In this document: positions 1-6,826 of the stretch, one piece after another
How the letters are laid out: every line of letters begins with the position of its first letter
How positions within the stretch are numbered: the stretch's first letter is position 1
Assembly: GCA_016286075.1 (NCBI GenBank)
Contig: JAEERZ010000041.1
Location: 1 to 11,709 of the forward strand
Reading direction: 5' to 3'
Origin: Selenomonadaceae bacterium
Lineage (GTDB): Bacteria > Bacillota > Negativicutes > Selenomonadales > Selenomonadaceae
DNA length: 11,709 bases
Position numbers and translations under genes: made by a program
Notes under the pieces: model-generated
The model's database searches: none
Seen by the model: only the letters and a program-made list of their open reading frames with translations
Told to the model about the DNA's origin: nothing

Positions 1-2162
1 TTCAAAATCTCCGCGGCCTGAGACAACGCCTGCGCCCTCTCCTGCGCCCAGTGCAGCGCCGCTTCGCCGGTAATCGCCTCGATGCGCCGAACGCCCGCAG
101 CTACGCCCGTCTCGCTGACAATCTTGAACATGCCGATCTGCCCGACGTTCGAAACGTGGGAACCGCCGCAAAGCTCCATACTGAAACCCGGCACGGTCAC
201 GACGCGCACAACGTCGCCGTACTTCTCACCGAACAACGCCATCGCGCCCTTCGCTTTCGCCTCGTCCTGCTTCATCTGGGCAATCTCGACGTCCTGCGCC
301 TGCAGGATGACGTGGTTGACAAGTTCTTCCACGTCCGCCAGCTGCTGTTCCGATACCGGCTCGAAATTCGAAAAGTCGAAACGCAAACGCTCCGGCGTGA
401 CGAGGGAACCCGCCTGATTGACCTGATCGCCGACGACGCGTTTCAACGCCGCCTGCAAAAGATGGGTCGCCGTATGATTGCGCGCCGAAGCCAGTTTCTT
501 TTCACGATCCAACGTAATCTTGACCGTATCGCCGACCTTCAGCAGGCCTTCTTCCACATAGCCGATATGATAGATCGTGCCGTCCGGCAATTTCTTCGCG
601 TTCGACACCTGCACGCGGCCCAACCCCGTCGTCAAAAGGCCGACGTCGCCGACCTGTCCGCCGCCTTCCGCATAGAACGGCGTCACCTCAAGGATGATTC
701 CCGCTTCCTCGCCGTCGGAAAGCGCATCGACCAGCGTTCCATCCTTCCAAAGAGCAACGACCTTCGCTTCTTTTGCCGTTGCATCCTGCCGCAGGCTCTT
801 GACATCAATCTTGCTGAGGTCGGGCACCGCCACGCGCTGGTTTTCCTGCCGAGCCGCGCGCGCACGGTCGCGCTGCTCCTGCATGGCCTTGTCGAAACCG
901 TCATGGTCGAGGGTCAAACCGCTCTCCTGCAAGATCTCCTCCGTCAGTTCCCACGGGAAACCATACGTATCATAAAGCTTGAAAGCGCTTTCTCCGTCCA
1001 GCTCTTTCTTGCCTTTCGCCTTGACCGCATCAATCTCTCCGGCCAAGAGCTCGCAGCCCTGCTCCAGCGTCGCGTGGAAACGCTCCTCCTCAAGCTGGAT
1101 GACCTTCCGGATATAGTCCTGCCGCTCCGTCAACGCCTCGAAATCCGGCGCGTCCTTGTAAATCTTGATGACCGCATCCACCGCACCCACAAGGAACGGC
1201 TTGTCCATGCCGAGAAGGCGCCCGTGACGCACCGCACGGCGCAGGATACGGCGCAGCACATAACCGCGTCCCTCGTTAGACGGCAGGATGCCGTCCATGA
1301 TCATGACCGTCATGCTGCGCGCGTGGTCGGCGATGACCTTCAGCGAAATATCCTTCTGAGCGTCCTCTCCATACTTCACGCCCGAAACGCCGGATGCGTA
1401 CTCAATAATCGGGAATAAAAGATCCGTCTCGAAATTCGTACGCTTACCCTGCAGCACAGACGCCAGACGTTCCAGCCCGCAGCCCGTGTCGATGTTCTTA
1501 TGCGCGAGGGGCTTATACTCCCCGTCCTCGGTCTTGTCAAACTGCGTAAAGACGAGATTCCAGATCTCCAGATACCGGTCGCAGTCGCAGCCCACGGCGC
1601 AGGTCGGCTCGCCGCAGCCGCGATCCTCGCCCAAGTCGATATAAATCTCCGAGTCCGGGCCGCAGGGGCCGGGGCCGATCTCCCAGAAATTATCCTCGAG
1701 CTTCACGATATGGTCGGCCAGGAAACCGGGCTGCTGCTTCCAGATTTCCGCCGCCTCGTCGTCCTTCGGATAGATTGTCGCGTAGAGTTTTTCCTTCGGA
1801 AGCTCCACAACCTCCGTCAGGAACTCCCAAGCCCAGGCGATGGCCTCCTTCTTAAAGTAATCGCCGAAAGAGAAATTGCCGAGCATCTCAAAATACGTCT
1901 GATGACGGGCCGTCCGGCCGACGTTCTCGATATCGCCCGTGCGGACGCAGCGCTGGCTCGTCGTGATGCGCGTGCGCGGCGGCTTCATCTTGCCGGTGAA
2001 AAACGGCTTGAAAGGCGCCATGCCGGCGCCGATCATCAACAGCGTCGGATCGTCCTCGGGAATCAGCGAAGCGCTCGGAAGGCGCAAATGACCCGCTTTC
2101 TTTTCAAAAAAATCGAGATACGCCTCGCGCAGCTCGTTGCCCGTCATGAATTTCACTTTCAT
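1..2162 (-). CDS. alaS: Alanyl-tRNA synthetase, 3' end cut by window start
   Basis: This class II synthetase charges tRNA-Ala with alanine in the cytosol and hydrolyses mischarged Ser/Gly-tRNA-Ala. I translated about 720 codons in frame up to the window edge; family members are about 870-880 residues, so roughly the last 150, most of the C-Ala/oligomerisation region, lie outside. The N-terminus has the AlaRS catalytic pattern (ELREAYLDFFEKKAGH, then TSQRCVRTGDIENVG and GNFSFGDYF). The editing domain carries both zinc-ligand motifs: HTATH at about residues 563-567 and CGGSH at 665-669. I chose ATG at 2162 (MKVKFMTGNELR), preceded by GGGAG three bases upstream; an in-frame ATG at 2147 is the alternative and lacks a better ribosome binding site. 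The gene has its own promoter and a leader too short for a T-box. No frameshift or missing key residue was seen. Identity is very secure; the exact start is less so. Confidence 0.97.
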   Translation of the reverse strand, partial: MKVKFMTGNELREAYLDFFEKKAGHLRLPSASLIPEDDPTLLMIGAGMAPFKPFFTGKMKPPRTRITTSQRCVRTGDIENVGRTARHQTYFEMLGNFSFGDYFKKEAIAWAWEFLTEVVELPKEKLYATIYPKDDEAAEIWKQQPGFLADHIVKLEDNFWEIGPGPCGPDSEIYIDLGEDRGCGEPTCAVGCDCDRYLEIWNLVFTQFDKTEDGEYKPLAHKNIDTGCGLERLASVLQGKRTNFETDLLFPIIEYASGVSGVKYGEDAQKDISLKVIADHARSMTVMIMDGILPSNEGRGYVLRRILRRAVRHGRLLGMDKPFLVGAVDAVIKIYKDAPDFEALTERQDYIRKVIQLEEERFHATLEQGCELLAGEIDAVKAKGKKELDGESAFKLYDTYGFPWELTEEILQESGLTLDHDGFDKAMQEQRDRARAARQENQRVAVPDLSKIDVKSLRQDATAKEAKVVALWKDGTLVDALSDGEEAGIILEVTPFYAEGGGQVGDVGLLTTGLGRVQVSNAKKLPDGTIYHIGYVEEGLLKVGDTVKITLDREKKLASARNHTATHLLQAALKRVVGDQVNQAGSLVTPERLRFDFSNFEPVSEQQLADVEELVNHVILQAQDVEIAQMKQDEAKAKGAMALFGEKYGDVVRVVTVPGFSMELCGGSHVSNVGQIGMFKIVSETGVAAGVRRIEAITGEAALHWAQERAQALSQAAEIL

Positions 2163-2195
2163 CAGCTCCCATTACAGACTTTCAGTAACTCAATG

Positions 2196-2224
2196 ATTAT
2201 ATAAAATCCGCTGCGCAAAGTCAA
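2196..2224 (-). promoter_or_regulatory. Sigma-70-type promoter of alaS
   Basis: On the minus strand TTGACT (2224-2219) is separated by exactly 17 bases from a perfect TATAAT (2201-2196). Transcription would begin near 2189, giving a leader of about 27 bases before the alaS ATG. That leaves no room for a T-box or other riboswitch, unlike many Bacillota aminoacyl-tRNA synthetase genes. Confidence 0.85.
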
Positions 2225-2256
2225 TTTCTATAAAAGCAAATCCATTGCCATTCTAA

Positions 2257-2286
2257 AGTTTTTCTTCCTTCAGTTTTTCTTCCTTC
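2257..2286. repeat. Two perfect tandem copies of a 15-base unit
   Basis: The unit AGTTTTTCTTCCTTC occurs at 2257-2271 and again, directly adjacent and identical, at 2272-2286. It lies immediately upstream of the extended -10 box of the plus-strand DUF6125-like gene and covers the place where a -35 box would sit. It could be a chance polypyrimidine duplication or a copy-number-variable promoter element. Confidence 0.8.
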
Positions 2287-2293
2287 ACCTTTT

Positions 2294-2302
2294 TGTTATA
2301 AT
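2294..2302 (+). promoter_or_regulatory. Extended -10 promoter of the DUF6125-like gene
   Basis: TGTTATAAT is a perfect TATAAT (2297-2302) with the upstream TG of an extended -10 element. No good -35 box is present at 17 bases (the hexamer there is TTTTTC, inside the tandem repeat), which is usual for extended -10 promoters. Transcription would start near 2309, leaving a leader of about 34 bases. Confidence 0.6.
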
Positions 2303-2329
2303 CACTATGACAGAACACCTTATACGCTC

Positions 2330-2335
2330 GGAGGT
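2330..2335 (+). promoter_or_regulatory. Ribosome binding site that fixes the DUF6125-like start
   Basis: GGAGGT lies 7 bases before the ATG at 2343. It selects this ATG over the in-frame upstream ATG at 2307, which has no Shine-Dalgarno sequence and nearly coincides with the predicted transcription start. Confidence 0.8.
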
Positions 2336-2342
2336 AATCTTC

Positions 2343-3089
2343 ATGGATACAAACAGACTCCGCTCTGCAGAGGATATGAGCCAAGCCCAGCTTTCTGAAT
2401 ATGCTGTCGATCTGTTGCACAGAACGATTGTCCACCACACGCTCTGGTTTCGGGAGGTCGAGCACCAGCTTGGATTCGCAAGGGCGATGGAGGCGATGGA
2501 CGAGGCTTGGGGAAAAACGCGCGCTATCGCCGTGAAACGTCTTTCCGAAGAGTTGGACTTCACGGAAACAGACGGCGTCCCCGATGCGCTTCTCTCAATG
2601 CCGAAAGAAAATCAGCTCCGCCTGATCGACGCCATCGCGAAAAACTGGCTCGCGCAGGACGGCGTTTGGTTTCAGGCCGTGGAAAAAACGCACGGCATGA
2701 ACGATGCCAAACGGTGCAATGATTCCACATGGAGCCGTTTCTCGCCTTTCGAGGCGCACGCAATCAAAAAGCTGCTTGGCCTCGGCGAACATCCGGGCCT
2801 TGAAGGACTGGAACGAGCGCTGAATTTCCGCATGTACAGTCGGTTGAACCGTCAATCCTGCCAATGGGAAAACGGCGCGCTGATTTTCGAGATGAACGAC
2901 TGCCGCGTACAGTCCGCTCGCGTCCGCAAAGGACTCGCCGATTACCCCTGCAAGAGCGCGGGACTTGTCGAATACGCACGTTTTGCCGAGACGATCGACG
3001 ACCGCATTCGCACCGAATGTATCGGTTGTCCGCCCGACGCGCATCCTGCCGAATGGTTCTGCGCATGGAGGTTCACGATAAACGAATAA
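2343..3089 (+). CDS. DUF6125-like cysteine-rich cytosolic protein, function unknown
   Basis: This gene encodes 248 residues with no signal peptide or membrane segment. The sequence pattern matches my recollection of the uncharacterised DUF6125 family of anaerobic Bacillota: an N-terminal helical part (LWFREVEHQLGF at about 34-45), the central NWLAQDGVWFQAVE (101-114) and KRCNDSTWSRFSP (123-135), and a cysteine-bearing C-terminal part. The cysteines C125, C187 (NDCRVQSAR), C203 (YPCKSAG), C226/C229 (ECIGCPPD) and C240 (FCAWRF) look like conserved ligands or redox residues, so a metal or Fe-S site is possible, but this is inference. The start at 2343 is set by the GGAGGT Shine-Dalgarno. The gene is monocistronic, divergent from alaS and convergent with radC, from which a hairpin separates it. 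It is the only plus-strand gene outside the toxin-antitoxin pair. I do not know its function; family assignment is moderately sure. Confidence 0.85.
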   Translation: MDTNRLRSAEDMSQAQLSEYAVDLLHRTIVHHTLWFREVEHQLGFARAMEAMDEAWGKTRAIAVKRLSEELDFTETDGVPDALLSMPKENQLRLIDAIAKNWLAQDGVWFQAVEKTHGMNDAKRCNDSTWSRFSPFEAHAIKKLLGLGEHPGLEGLERALNFRMYSRLNRQSCQWENGALIFEMNDCRVQSARVRKGLADYPCKSAGLVEYARFAETIDDRIRTECIGCPPDAHPAEWFCAWRFTINE

Positions 3090-3096
3090 GCATTTA

Positions 3097-3148
3097 AAAA
3101 GAGGCAAACCGTCTATGACGTCAAAATCATAGACAGTTTGCCTCTTTT
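3097..3148. terminator. Convergent terminator hairpin shared by the DUF6125-like gene and radC
   Basis: The arms 3097-3118 and 3127-3148 form a 22-position stem with a single C-A mismatch and an 8-base loop. Read on the minus strand the stem runs into TTTTT then AAATG; on the plus strand it runs into TTTT then AA. It can therefore end both converging transcripts, with the better U-tract for radC. The right arm is coding: it holds the last codons and the TGA stop of radC. Confidence 0.85.
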
Positions 3149-3813
3149 AATGACACAAAATTATCTCCTGCCACGACAACATGATCAAGCACGGGAATTC
3201 CCATGATTTCTCCTGCCTTCATCATCTGTTTCGTAAGCTGTATATCTTCTCTGCTCGGCGCCGGATCGCCGCTGGGATGATTATGAACCAATATCACGCT
3301 CGCCGCTGAATAGCGTATTGCCTCGCGAAAAACCTCCCTCGGATGAGCGATAGACGAGGTCAAGCTGCCGACAGAAATCGTGGACAACGTCAGAATCCGA
3401 TTCCGAATATCTAAAAACATGGCGAGAAAATGTTCTTTTTGCTCGAACCGGAGAGACGGGATCACATATCGCGCAACGTCTTCCGGCCCTTCCACTTTTT
3501 CCAGCGTCCGCGCGGCGCGCTCCGACAACCTCCGCCCTAATTCCACTGCCGCAACGACAGTCGCCGCCTTCGCCAAGCCGATGCCATGGATGGACGCAAT
3601 TTCCTGCGGCGATATATGCATGATAGCGGCAAGCCCTTTATCCTTATACTGCGCCAGCACATCTTCCGCTAAATGCAAGACGGATTTCGACGTTGTACCC
3701 GTTCGCAGCAGGATCGCCAATAATTCTATATCGCTGAGCGCCGACGCTCCATACTGCAGCAATTTTTCCCGCGGCCTGACTTCCTTTGGAAGATCCCGCA
3801 CCATGACATTCAC
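3127..3813 (-). CDS. radC: RadC family JAB/MPN-domain protein
   Basis: The product is 228 residues, full length for the short RadC/YsnA type. The first half holds a helix-hairpin-helix-like segment (about 66-95, including SIHGIGLAKAATVVAAVELG). The second half is the JAMM metalloprotease-like domain: H177 and H179 of HNHPSG and D190 of PAPSREDIQ are the expected zinc ligands, with an upstream glutamate in EHFLAMFLD. The old name 'DNA repair protein' rests on an E. coli allele later assigned elsewhere, so a real role in repair is unproven. I chose the GTG at 3813 because its GTGA overlaps the maf stop by 4 bases, implying translational coupling; ATG at 3804 is the alternative. It is the last gene of the SprA-like-maf-radC operon. 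Its final codons form one arm of the transcription terminator. Confidence 0.93.
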   Translation of the reverse strand: MNVMVRDLPKEVRPREKLLQYGASALSDIELLAILLRTGTTSKSVLHLAEDVLAQYKDKGLAAIMHISPQEIASIHGIGLAKAATVVAAVELGRRLSERAARTLEKVEGPEDVARYVIPSLRFEQKEHFLAMFLDIRNRILTLSTISVGSLTSSIAHPREVFREAIRYSAASVILVHNHPSGDPAPSREDIQLTKQMMKAGEIMGIPVLDHVVVAGDNFVSLKEANCL

Positions 3814-4391
3814 AGAAGAATGCCCGCCTTTCGCGCCAAATTTTTGACCTCATGCAACGGCAAACCGACAACATTAGAAAACGAACCTTCGATTTTCGGA
3901 ATAAACTTCGCGGCTATTCCCTGTACCGCATAAGCGCCCGCCTTGTCCATCGGTTCGCCCGTTGCGATATACGCTGAGATTTCCTCGTCGGACATTTTAT
4001 CCATCCATACCGCCGTCTGAACCACGCTCGTATAAGTTGCTCCATGATAGACAAGCGCTACGCCGGTATAGACAAAATGCCTCCGACCTGACAAAAGACG
4101 CAGCATGCGCGCTGCGTCTTCTTCGTCTTTCGGTTTTCCCAAGATCGTTGCGTCCACAGCCACAACCGTATCCGCGCCAAGCACCGGCAAGCCTGTCGTA
4201 TCGCGCGAAGCCACATCCTCTGCTTTCCTGCGTGCGTTCTCCGTCGCCATCTTCTCGGGCGACACGCCGCTCTCCGAAAGCTCCTCCGCATAGCTGACAA
4301 ATACGCGAAAATCGCAGCCGATTTGCTGCAAAAGCTCTTGCCGTCTCGGCGACGCGGACGCCAAAATCAACATGCCTTTTTCTCTCGTCAT
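3810..4391 (-). CDS. maf: Maf family nucleoside triphosphate pyrophosphatase
   Basis: Maf proteins hydrolyse dTTP/UTP or modified nucleotides to monophosphates and, in Bacillus subtilis, affect septum formation. The 193-residue product has the family signatures in order: LILASASPRRQELL (about 8-21), LGADTVVAVD with D74 as likely catalytic base, GKPKDEEDA (85-93), SGRRHFVYTGVAL and TGEPMDKAGAYAVQG (144-158). The spectrum resembles the YhdE/dTTPase-UTPase class, but subclass cannot be fixed by eye. The ATG at 4391 overlaps the upstream gene's TGA by 4 bases (ATGA). An internal ATG at 4373 (MLILASASPRR) matches the usual short N-terminus and is a credible alternative; neither has a strong Shine-Dalgarno. 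The radC start overlaps its 3' end. Confidence 0.95.
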   Translation of the reverse strand: MTREKGMLILASASPRRQELLQQIGCDFRVFVSYAEELSESGVSPEKMATENARRKAEDVASRDTTGLPVLGADTVVAVDATILGKPKDEEDAARMLRLLSGRRHFVYTGVALVYHGATYTSVVQTAVWMDKMSDEEISAYIATGEPMDKAGAYAVQGIAAKFIPKIEGSFSNVVGLPLHEVKNLARKAGILL

Positions 4392-4930
4392 TGATCCAAG
4401 TCCACATTCGCCCCGCGATACTTATTGACGGCGTCTGATTCCTTCATATCTTTCTGGTAAGGATTTCCTTCATTATAATATCTGATTTGCGTAGTGGTCT
4501 CGCCACCGGAAATATAGGTGCGACCGCACTCGGGGCAAATATCGGTCTTGAGCCGTACGGAAGCGCGCTCGACTTCACCGCCGCCAAGTGCCGCCTTTCG
4601 ATAGGCATTCGACACATGCTCCTGCTCGTGTCCCATGACGACCATCGCCGCGTTGCTCGGAGCGATATGTCCGGCCGCTTTGAAGGAGACCATCTCGTTC
4701 GAGCCGTCTTGGTACTTCCTGTTCTTGCAGGTTTCGCACTCGGCCGGGGAGGATTTCTTTCCCGGTTTCTTGTCAGGCTCAAATTTTTCTTCTTCGTCTT
4801 CCCCTTCAACGCCCGAAAGCTTTTCCCAATCTTCCTCCGGTATGCCCGGATACAAAGGCTCATCCTTGAAACGGTCATAACCGTAGGTTGCGCCCGTGCC
4901 GCCAATCCCGTTGATTCCATTCATTCCCAT
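4388..4930 (-). CDS. SprA-related putative zinc metalloprotease-like protein
   Basis: This gene encodes 180 residues with no signal peptide or membrane span. After a Gly/Asn-rich N-terminus (GMNGINGIGG) and an acidic/lysine-rich linker (about 41-62) comes the conserved part: C65-x2-C68 followed by KNRKYQDGS, then H101-E102-Q-E-H105, an HEXXH motif in a helix context, and C132-x2-C135 (CPECGRTYISGG). This order matches proteins annotated as SprA-related or 'putative metalloprotease CJM1_0395 family'. The motif suggests a zinc site; the two CxxC pairs may make a second one. Proteolytic activity is not established. The ATG at 4930 follows GGGGGT by 7 bases (4938-4943), which rules out the longer frame reaching 5050. 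It is first in an operon with maf (ATGA overlap) and radC, behind a recognisable promoter. Substrate and role are unknown. Confidence 0.88.
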   Translation of the reverse strand: MGMNGINGIGGTGATYGYDRFKDEPLYPGIPEEDWEKLSGVEGEDEEEKFEPDKKPGKKSSPAECETCKNRKYQDGSNEMVSFKAAGHIAPSNAAMVVMGHEQEHVSNAYRKAALGGGEVERASVRLKTDICPECGRTYISGGETTTQIRYYNEGNPYQKDMKESDAVNKYRGANVDLDQ

Positions 4931-4966
4931 ACAGATGACCCCCTTCGTAGATTCTTTCTTGATATT

Positions 4967-4995
4967 ATCATAACATAGCCGAGACGCATCCGCAA
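4967..4995 (-). promoter_or_regulatory. Promoter of the SprA-like-maf-radC operon
   Basis: On the minus strand TTGCGG (4995-4990) is 17 bases from TATGAT (4972-4967), which is also preceded by TG one base upstream (extended -10). It lies in the 77-base gap just after the tadA stop. The predicted start is near 4960, with a leader of about 30 bases. No terminator separates it from tadA, so read-through from upstream is likely too. Confidence 0.65.
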
Positions 4996-5007
4996 CGCAA
5001 AAGAAAT

Positions 5008-5460
5008 TTATCTTCGAGCGGCAAAAAAGCTTTGCAGGAGCGCTTTGCATTCGTCCTCCATCACGCCGGCAGTAATGATCGGCGAAGGCGCAAGCGACGG
5101 GTGACCGGGGATATTAAAAATCGATTCCACAGCGCCTGCTCTCGCATCCGTCGCACCATACACGAGGCGTGAAATGCGCGCCGACATGATCGCCCCTGCA
5201 CACATCGGGCACGGCTCCAGCGTCACATACAGCGTGCAGCCGGTCAGACGCCAACGCGAAAGCTTCCGTCCCGCTTCACGTATAGCAAGGATTTCCGCAT
5301 GCGCGGTTGCATCCCGTTCAGCTTCGCACATATTATGCGCGCGGACGACAACGCCGCCCTCATCGTCGATGAGGACGGCGCCGACCGGCACTTCGCCGGA
5401 TTCCATAGCCAAACGCGCTTCGTCCAAAGCTATCGCCATATATTCCCGATCCTTATTCAT
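5008..5460 (-). CDS. tadA: tRNA-specific adenosine-34 deaminase TadA
   Basis: TadA deaminates A34 to inosine in the wobble position of tRNA-Arg(ACG), allowing CGU/CGC/CGA decoding. The 150-residue product has the cytidine/adenosine deaminase zinc site: H54-A-E56, where E56 is the proton shuttle, and P83-C84-P-M-C87. The flanking VPVGAVL and RWRLTGCTLYVTLEPCPMCAGA are typical of TadA rather than of guanine or cytosine deaminases. I chose ATG at 5460 (MNKDREYMAIALDEA), which fits the usual N-terminus; a TTG at 5475 would extend it by five residues. The ATG overlaps the 3' end of the upstream small gene by 8 bases (ATGAATAA), so translation is probably coupled to it. Confidence 0.96.
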   Translation of the reverse strand: MNKDREYMAIALDEARLAMESGEVPVGAVLIDDEGGVVVRAHNMCEAERDATAHAEILAIREAGRKLSRWRLTGCTLYVTLEPCPMCAGAIMSARISRLVYGATDARAGAVESIFNIPGHPSLAPSPIITAGVMEDECKALLQSFFAARR

Positions 5461-5737
5461 GAAGCAAATTTCCAATCCCTTCCAAAACAGACCTGTCCTT
5501 ATAGAAAAGCGATTGCGTCGCGCGCGTCACGTTTACCACATATGCTTCGGAAGGACCGGTTTCGTCTGTCTTGGCAGACGTCAACGGCTTCCTCCTTGCC
5601 TGCATCTCCTTGTCCAGCATTTGACGAAATGATTGCCCGCCATTGTGATCGGCAAATCCGCGGCGATCTTCAAATGAACGCGCAACATCAAATGCCACGC
5701 CCTGCACCGGCGAAATTCTCTCTACACGTCCTTTCAT
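5453..5737 (-). CDS. Small hypothetical protein upstream of tadA
   Basis: This gene encodes 94 residues. I do not recognise the family. The ATG at 5737 has an excellent GGAGG (5746-5750) eight bases upstream, so it is very probably translated. The protein is hydrophilic and cytosolic by appearance, contains no cysteine, and has a likely amphipathic stretch FRQMLDKEMQARRK (about 37-50), faintly like short conserved segments in flagellar-operon hypotheticals. It has no signal peptide or membrane helix. Its stop lies 8 bases inside tadA, suggesting a two-gene operon with coupled translation. That coupling hints at tRNA or translation-related co-expression but gives no function. Confidence 0.8.
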   Translation of the reverse strand: MKGRVERISPVQGVAFDVARSFEDRRGFADHNGGQSFRQMLDKEMQARRKPLTSAKTDETGPSEAYVVNVTRATQSLFYKDRSVLEGIGNLLHE

Positions 5738-5846
5738 GATCGCTTCCTCCTTCCGCAACCATTTCCTACTCTATATATCGTAAAAAATGGGAAAAAACTT
5801 AAGGGGAAATGAGAAATACGGTCAAATAGAATCATTCATGAAGTCT

Positions 5847-6797
5847 TTACGACAACGCAGTCTCCAAAAGCGCGTTCGTCTCACGCGCAGCCACGACGCT
5901 CGCTGCAAAAGCTTCTTTCTCGGCGCCGTCCAGTGCAACGTCAATGATACGCTCCACACCTTTCGCACCAAGAATAACCGGAACGCCGATGCAGAGATCG
6001 TGCTCTCCATATTCTCCGTCAAGATAAACGCAGCAGGGAATCAGTTTGCGCGCGTCGGTAACAATCGATCCGACCAACGTAGCGACTGCCGCGCCCGGCG
6101 CATACCAGGCCGACGTCCCAATCAGCTTCGTCAACGTCGCGCCGCCCGTCTTCGTTTCCGCCACGACTTCCTCAATAACCGCCATCGGCAACAGCTTCGT
6201 GATTGGAATGCCGCGATACGCCGCGTAGCTGACAAGCGGCACCATGGTCTTGTCGTTGTGACCGCCGATGACCATGCCGTCCACGTCGGTCAGCGAAGCG
6301 GGAATCCCTGCCTGGCGAAGCGCCTTCGCAATATAATACTTGAACCGGCTGCTGTCCAAGAGGCCGCCGAGACCGATCACGCGATTGCGCGGCAGACGCG
6401 TATCCTTCAACGTCAAGTATGTCATCGCATCCATCGGGTTCGAAATGATGATGATGATTGCGTCCGGCGAATACGCCAACGCCTGATCGACCACGCCTTT
6501 GACGATTTTCGCGTTCGTATCGATCAAATCCTCGCGGGACATTCCCGGCTTTCTCGGAATACCCGACGTCACAACGATGACTTTCGAGCCGAACGTCGCC
6601 GCGTAATCGTTCGTCACGCCCGTAATCGTCGTATCAATTCCCAACATCGGCGCCGACTGCATCATGTCCATCGCCTTGCCTTCGGCAATCCCCTCTTTGA
6701 TATCGAGCAGGACGACCTCGCTGGCAAAATTCTTCATCGCAATGACATTCGCAACCGTAGCGCCTACATTGCCCGCACCGACCACAGTAACCTTCAT
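5847..6797 (-). CDS. mdh: NAD-dependent malate dehydrogenase, LDH-like type
   Basis: The enzyme interconverts malate and oxaloacetate with NAD(H), in anaerobes usually running toward malate on the fumarate/succinate or propionate branch. The 316-residue product opens with the Rossmann motif GAGNVG (7-12), and D32 at the end of beta-2 favours NAD. The active-site loop reads IPRKPGMSRED: R82 sits where lactate dehydrogenases have glutamine, which identifies malate/oxaloacetate specificity; R88 is the second loop arginine. N120 (SNPMD), D148 and R151 (LLDSSRF) and catalytic H180 (GGHND) are all present. ATG at 6797 follows GGAG (6808-6811) by 10 bases. A longer frame from an ATG at 6830 overlaps the rubredoxin stop (ATGA) but would add eleven residues before the Rossmann strand. 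It is co-oriented with and 29 bases behind rubredoxin. No clear terminator follows. Confidence 0.95.
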   Translation of the reverse strand: MKVTVVGAGNVGATVANVIAMKNFASEVVLLDIKEGIAEGKAMDMMQSAPMLGIDTTITGVTNDYAATFGSKVIVVTSGIPRKPGMSREDLIDTNAKIVKGVVDQALAYSPDAIIIIISNPMDAMTYLTLKDTRLPRNRVIGLGGLLDSSRFKYYIAKALRQAGIPASLTDVDGMVIGGHNDKTMVPLVSYAAYRGIPITKLLPMAVIEEVVAETKTGGATLTKLIGTSAWYAPGAAVATLVGSIVTDARKLIPCCVYLDGEYGEHDLCIGVPVILGAKGVERIIDVALDGAEKEAFAASVVAARETNALLETALS

Positions 6798-6826
6798 TAT
6801 AGCTTCACTCCTCGCCAATTTTTGAG

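Noticed and set aside
51..1418. Long plus-strand open frame of 455 codons
   Set aside because: It is antisense to alaS, which translates cleanly with all AlaRS motifs. The frame is rich in Arg, His and Leu, as expected from the complement of GC-rich codons, and has no ribosome binding site.
2595..3107. Minus-strand open frame of 170 codons opposite the DUF6125-like gene
   Set aside because: The plus strand has an extended -10, GGAGGT and a family-like sequence. The minus frame has none of these and lies inside the opposite coding region.
5759..5846. Terminator for mdh or a strong promoter for the small gene-tadA pair
   Set aside because: There is no convincing hairpin with a U-tract, and -10 candidates such as TATATA or TAGAGT lack a matching -35. 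A TTGACC is present but with only a poor hexamer 17 bases downstream. Read-through from mdh or a weak promoter remains possible.
5847..6797. Lactate dehydrogenase as the identity of this dehydrogenase
   Set aside because: The active-site loop has arginine (PRKPGMSR) where lactate dehydrogenases carry glutamine, so malate dehydrogenase fits better.
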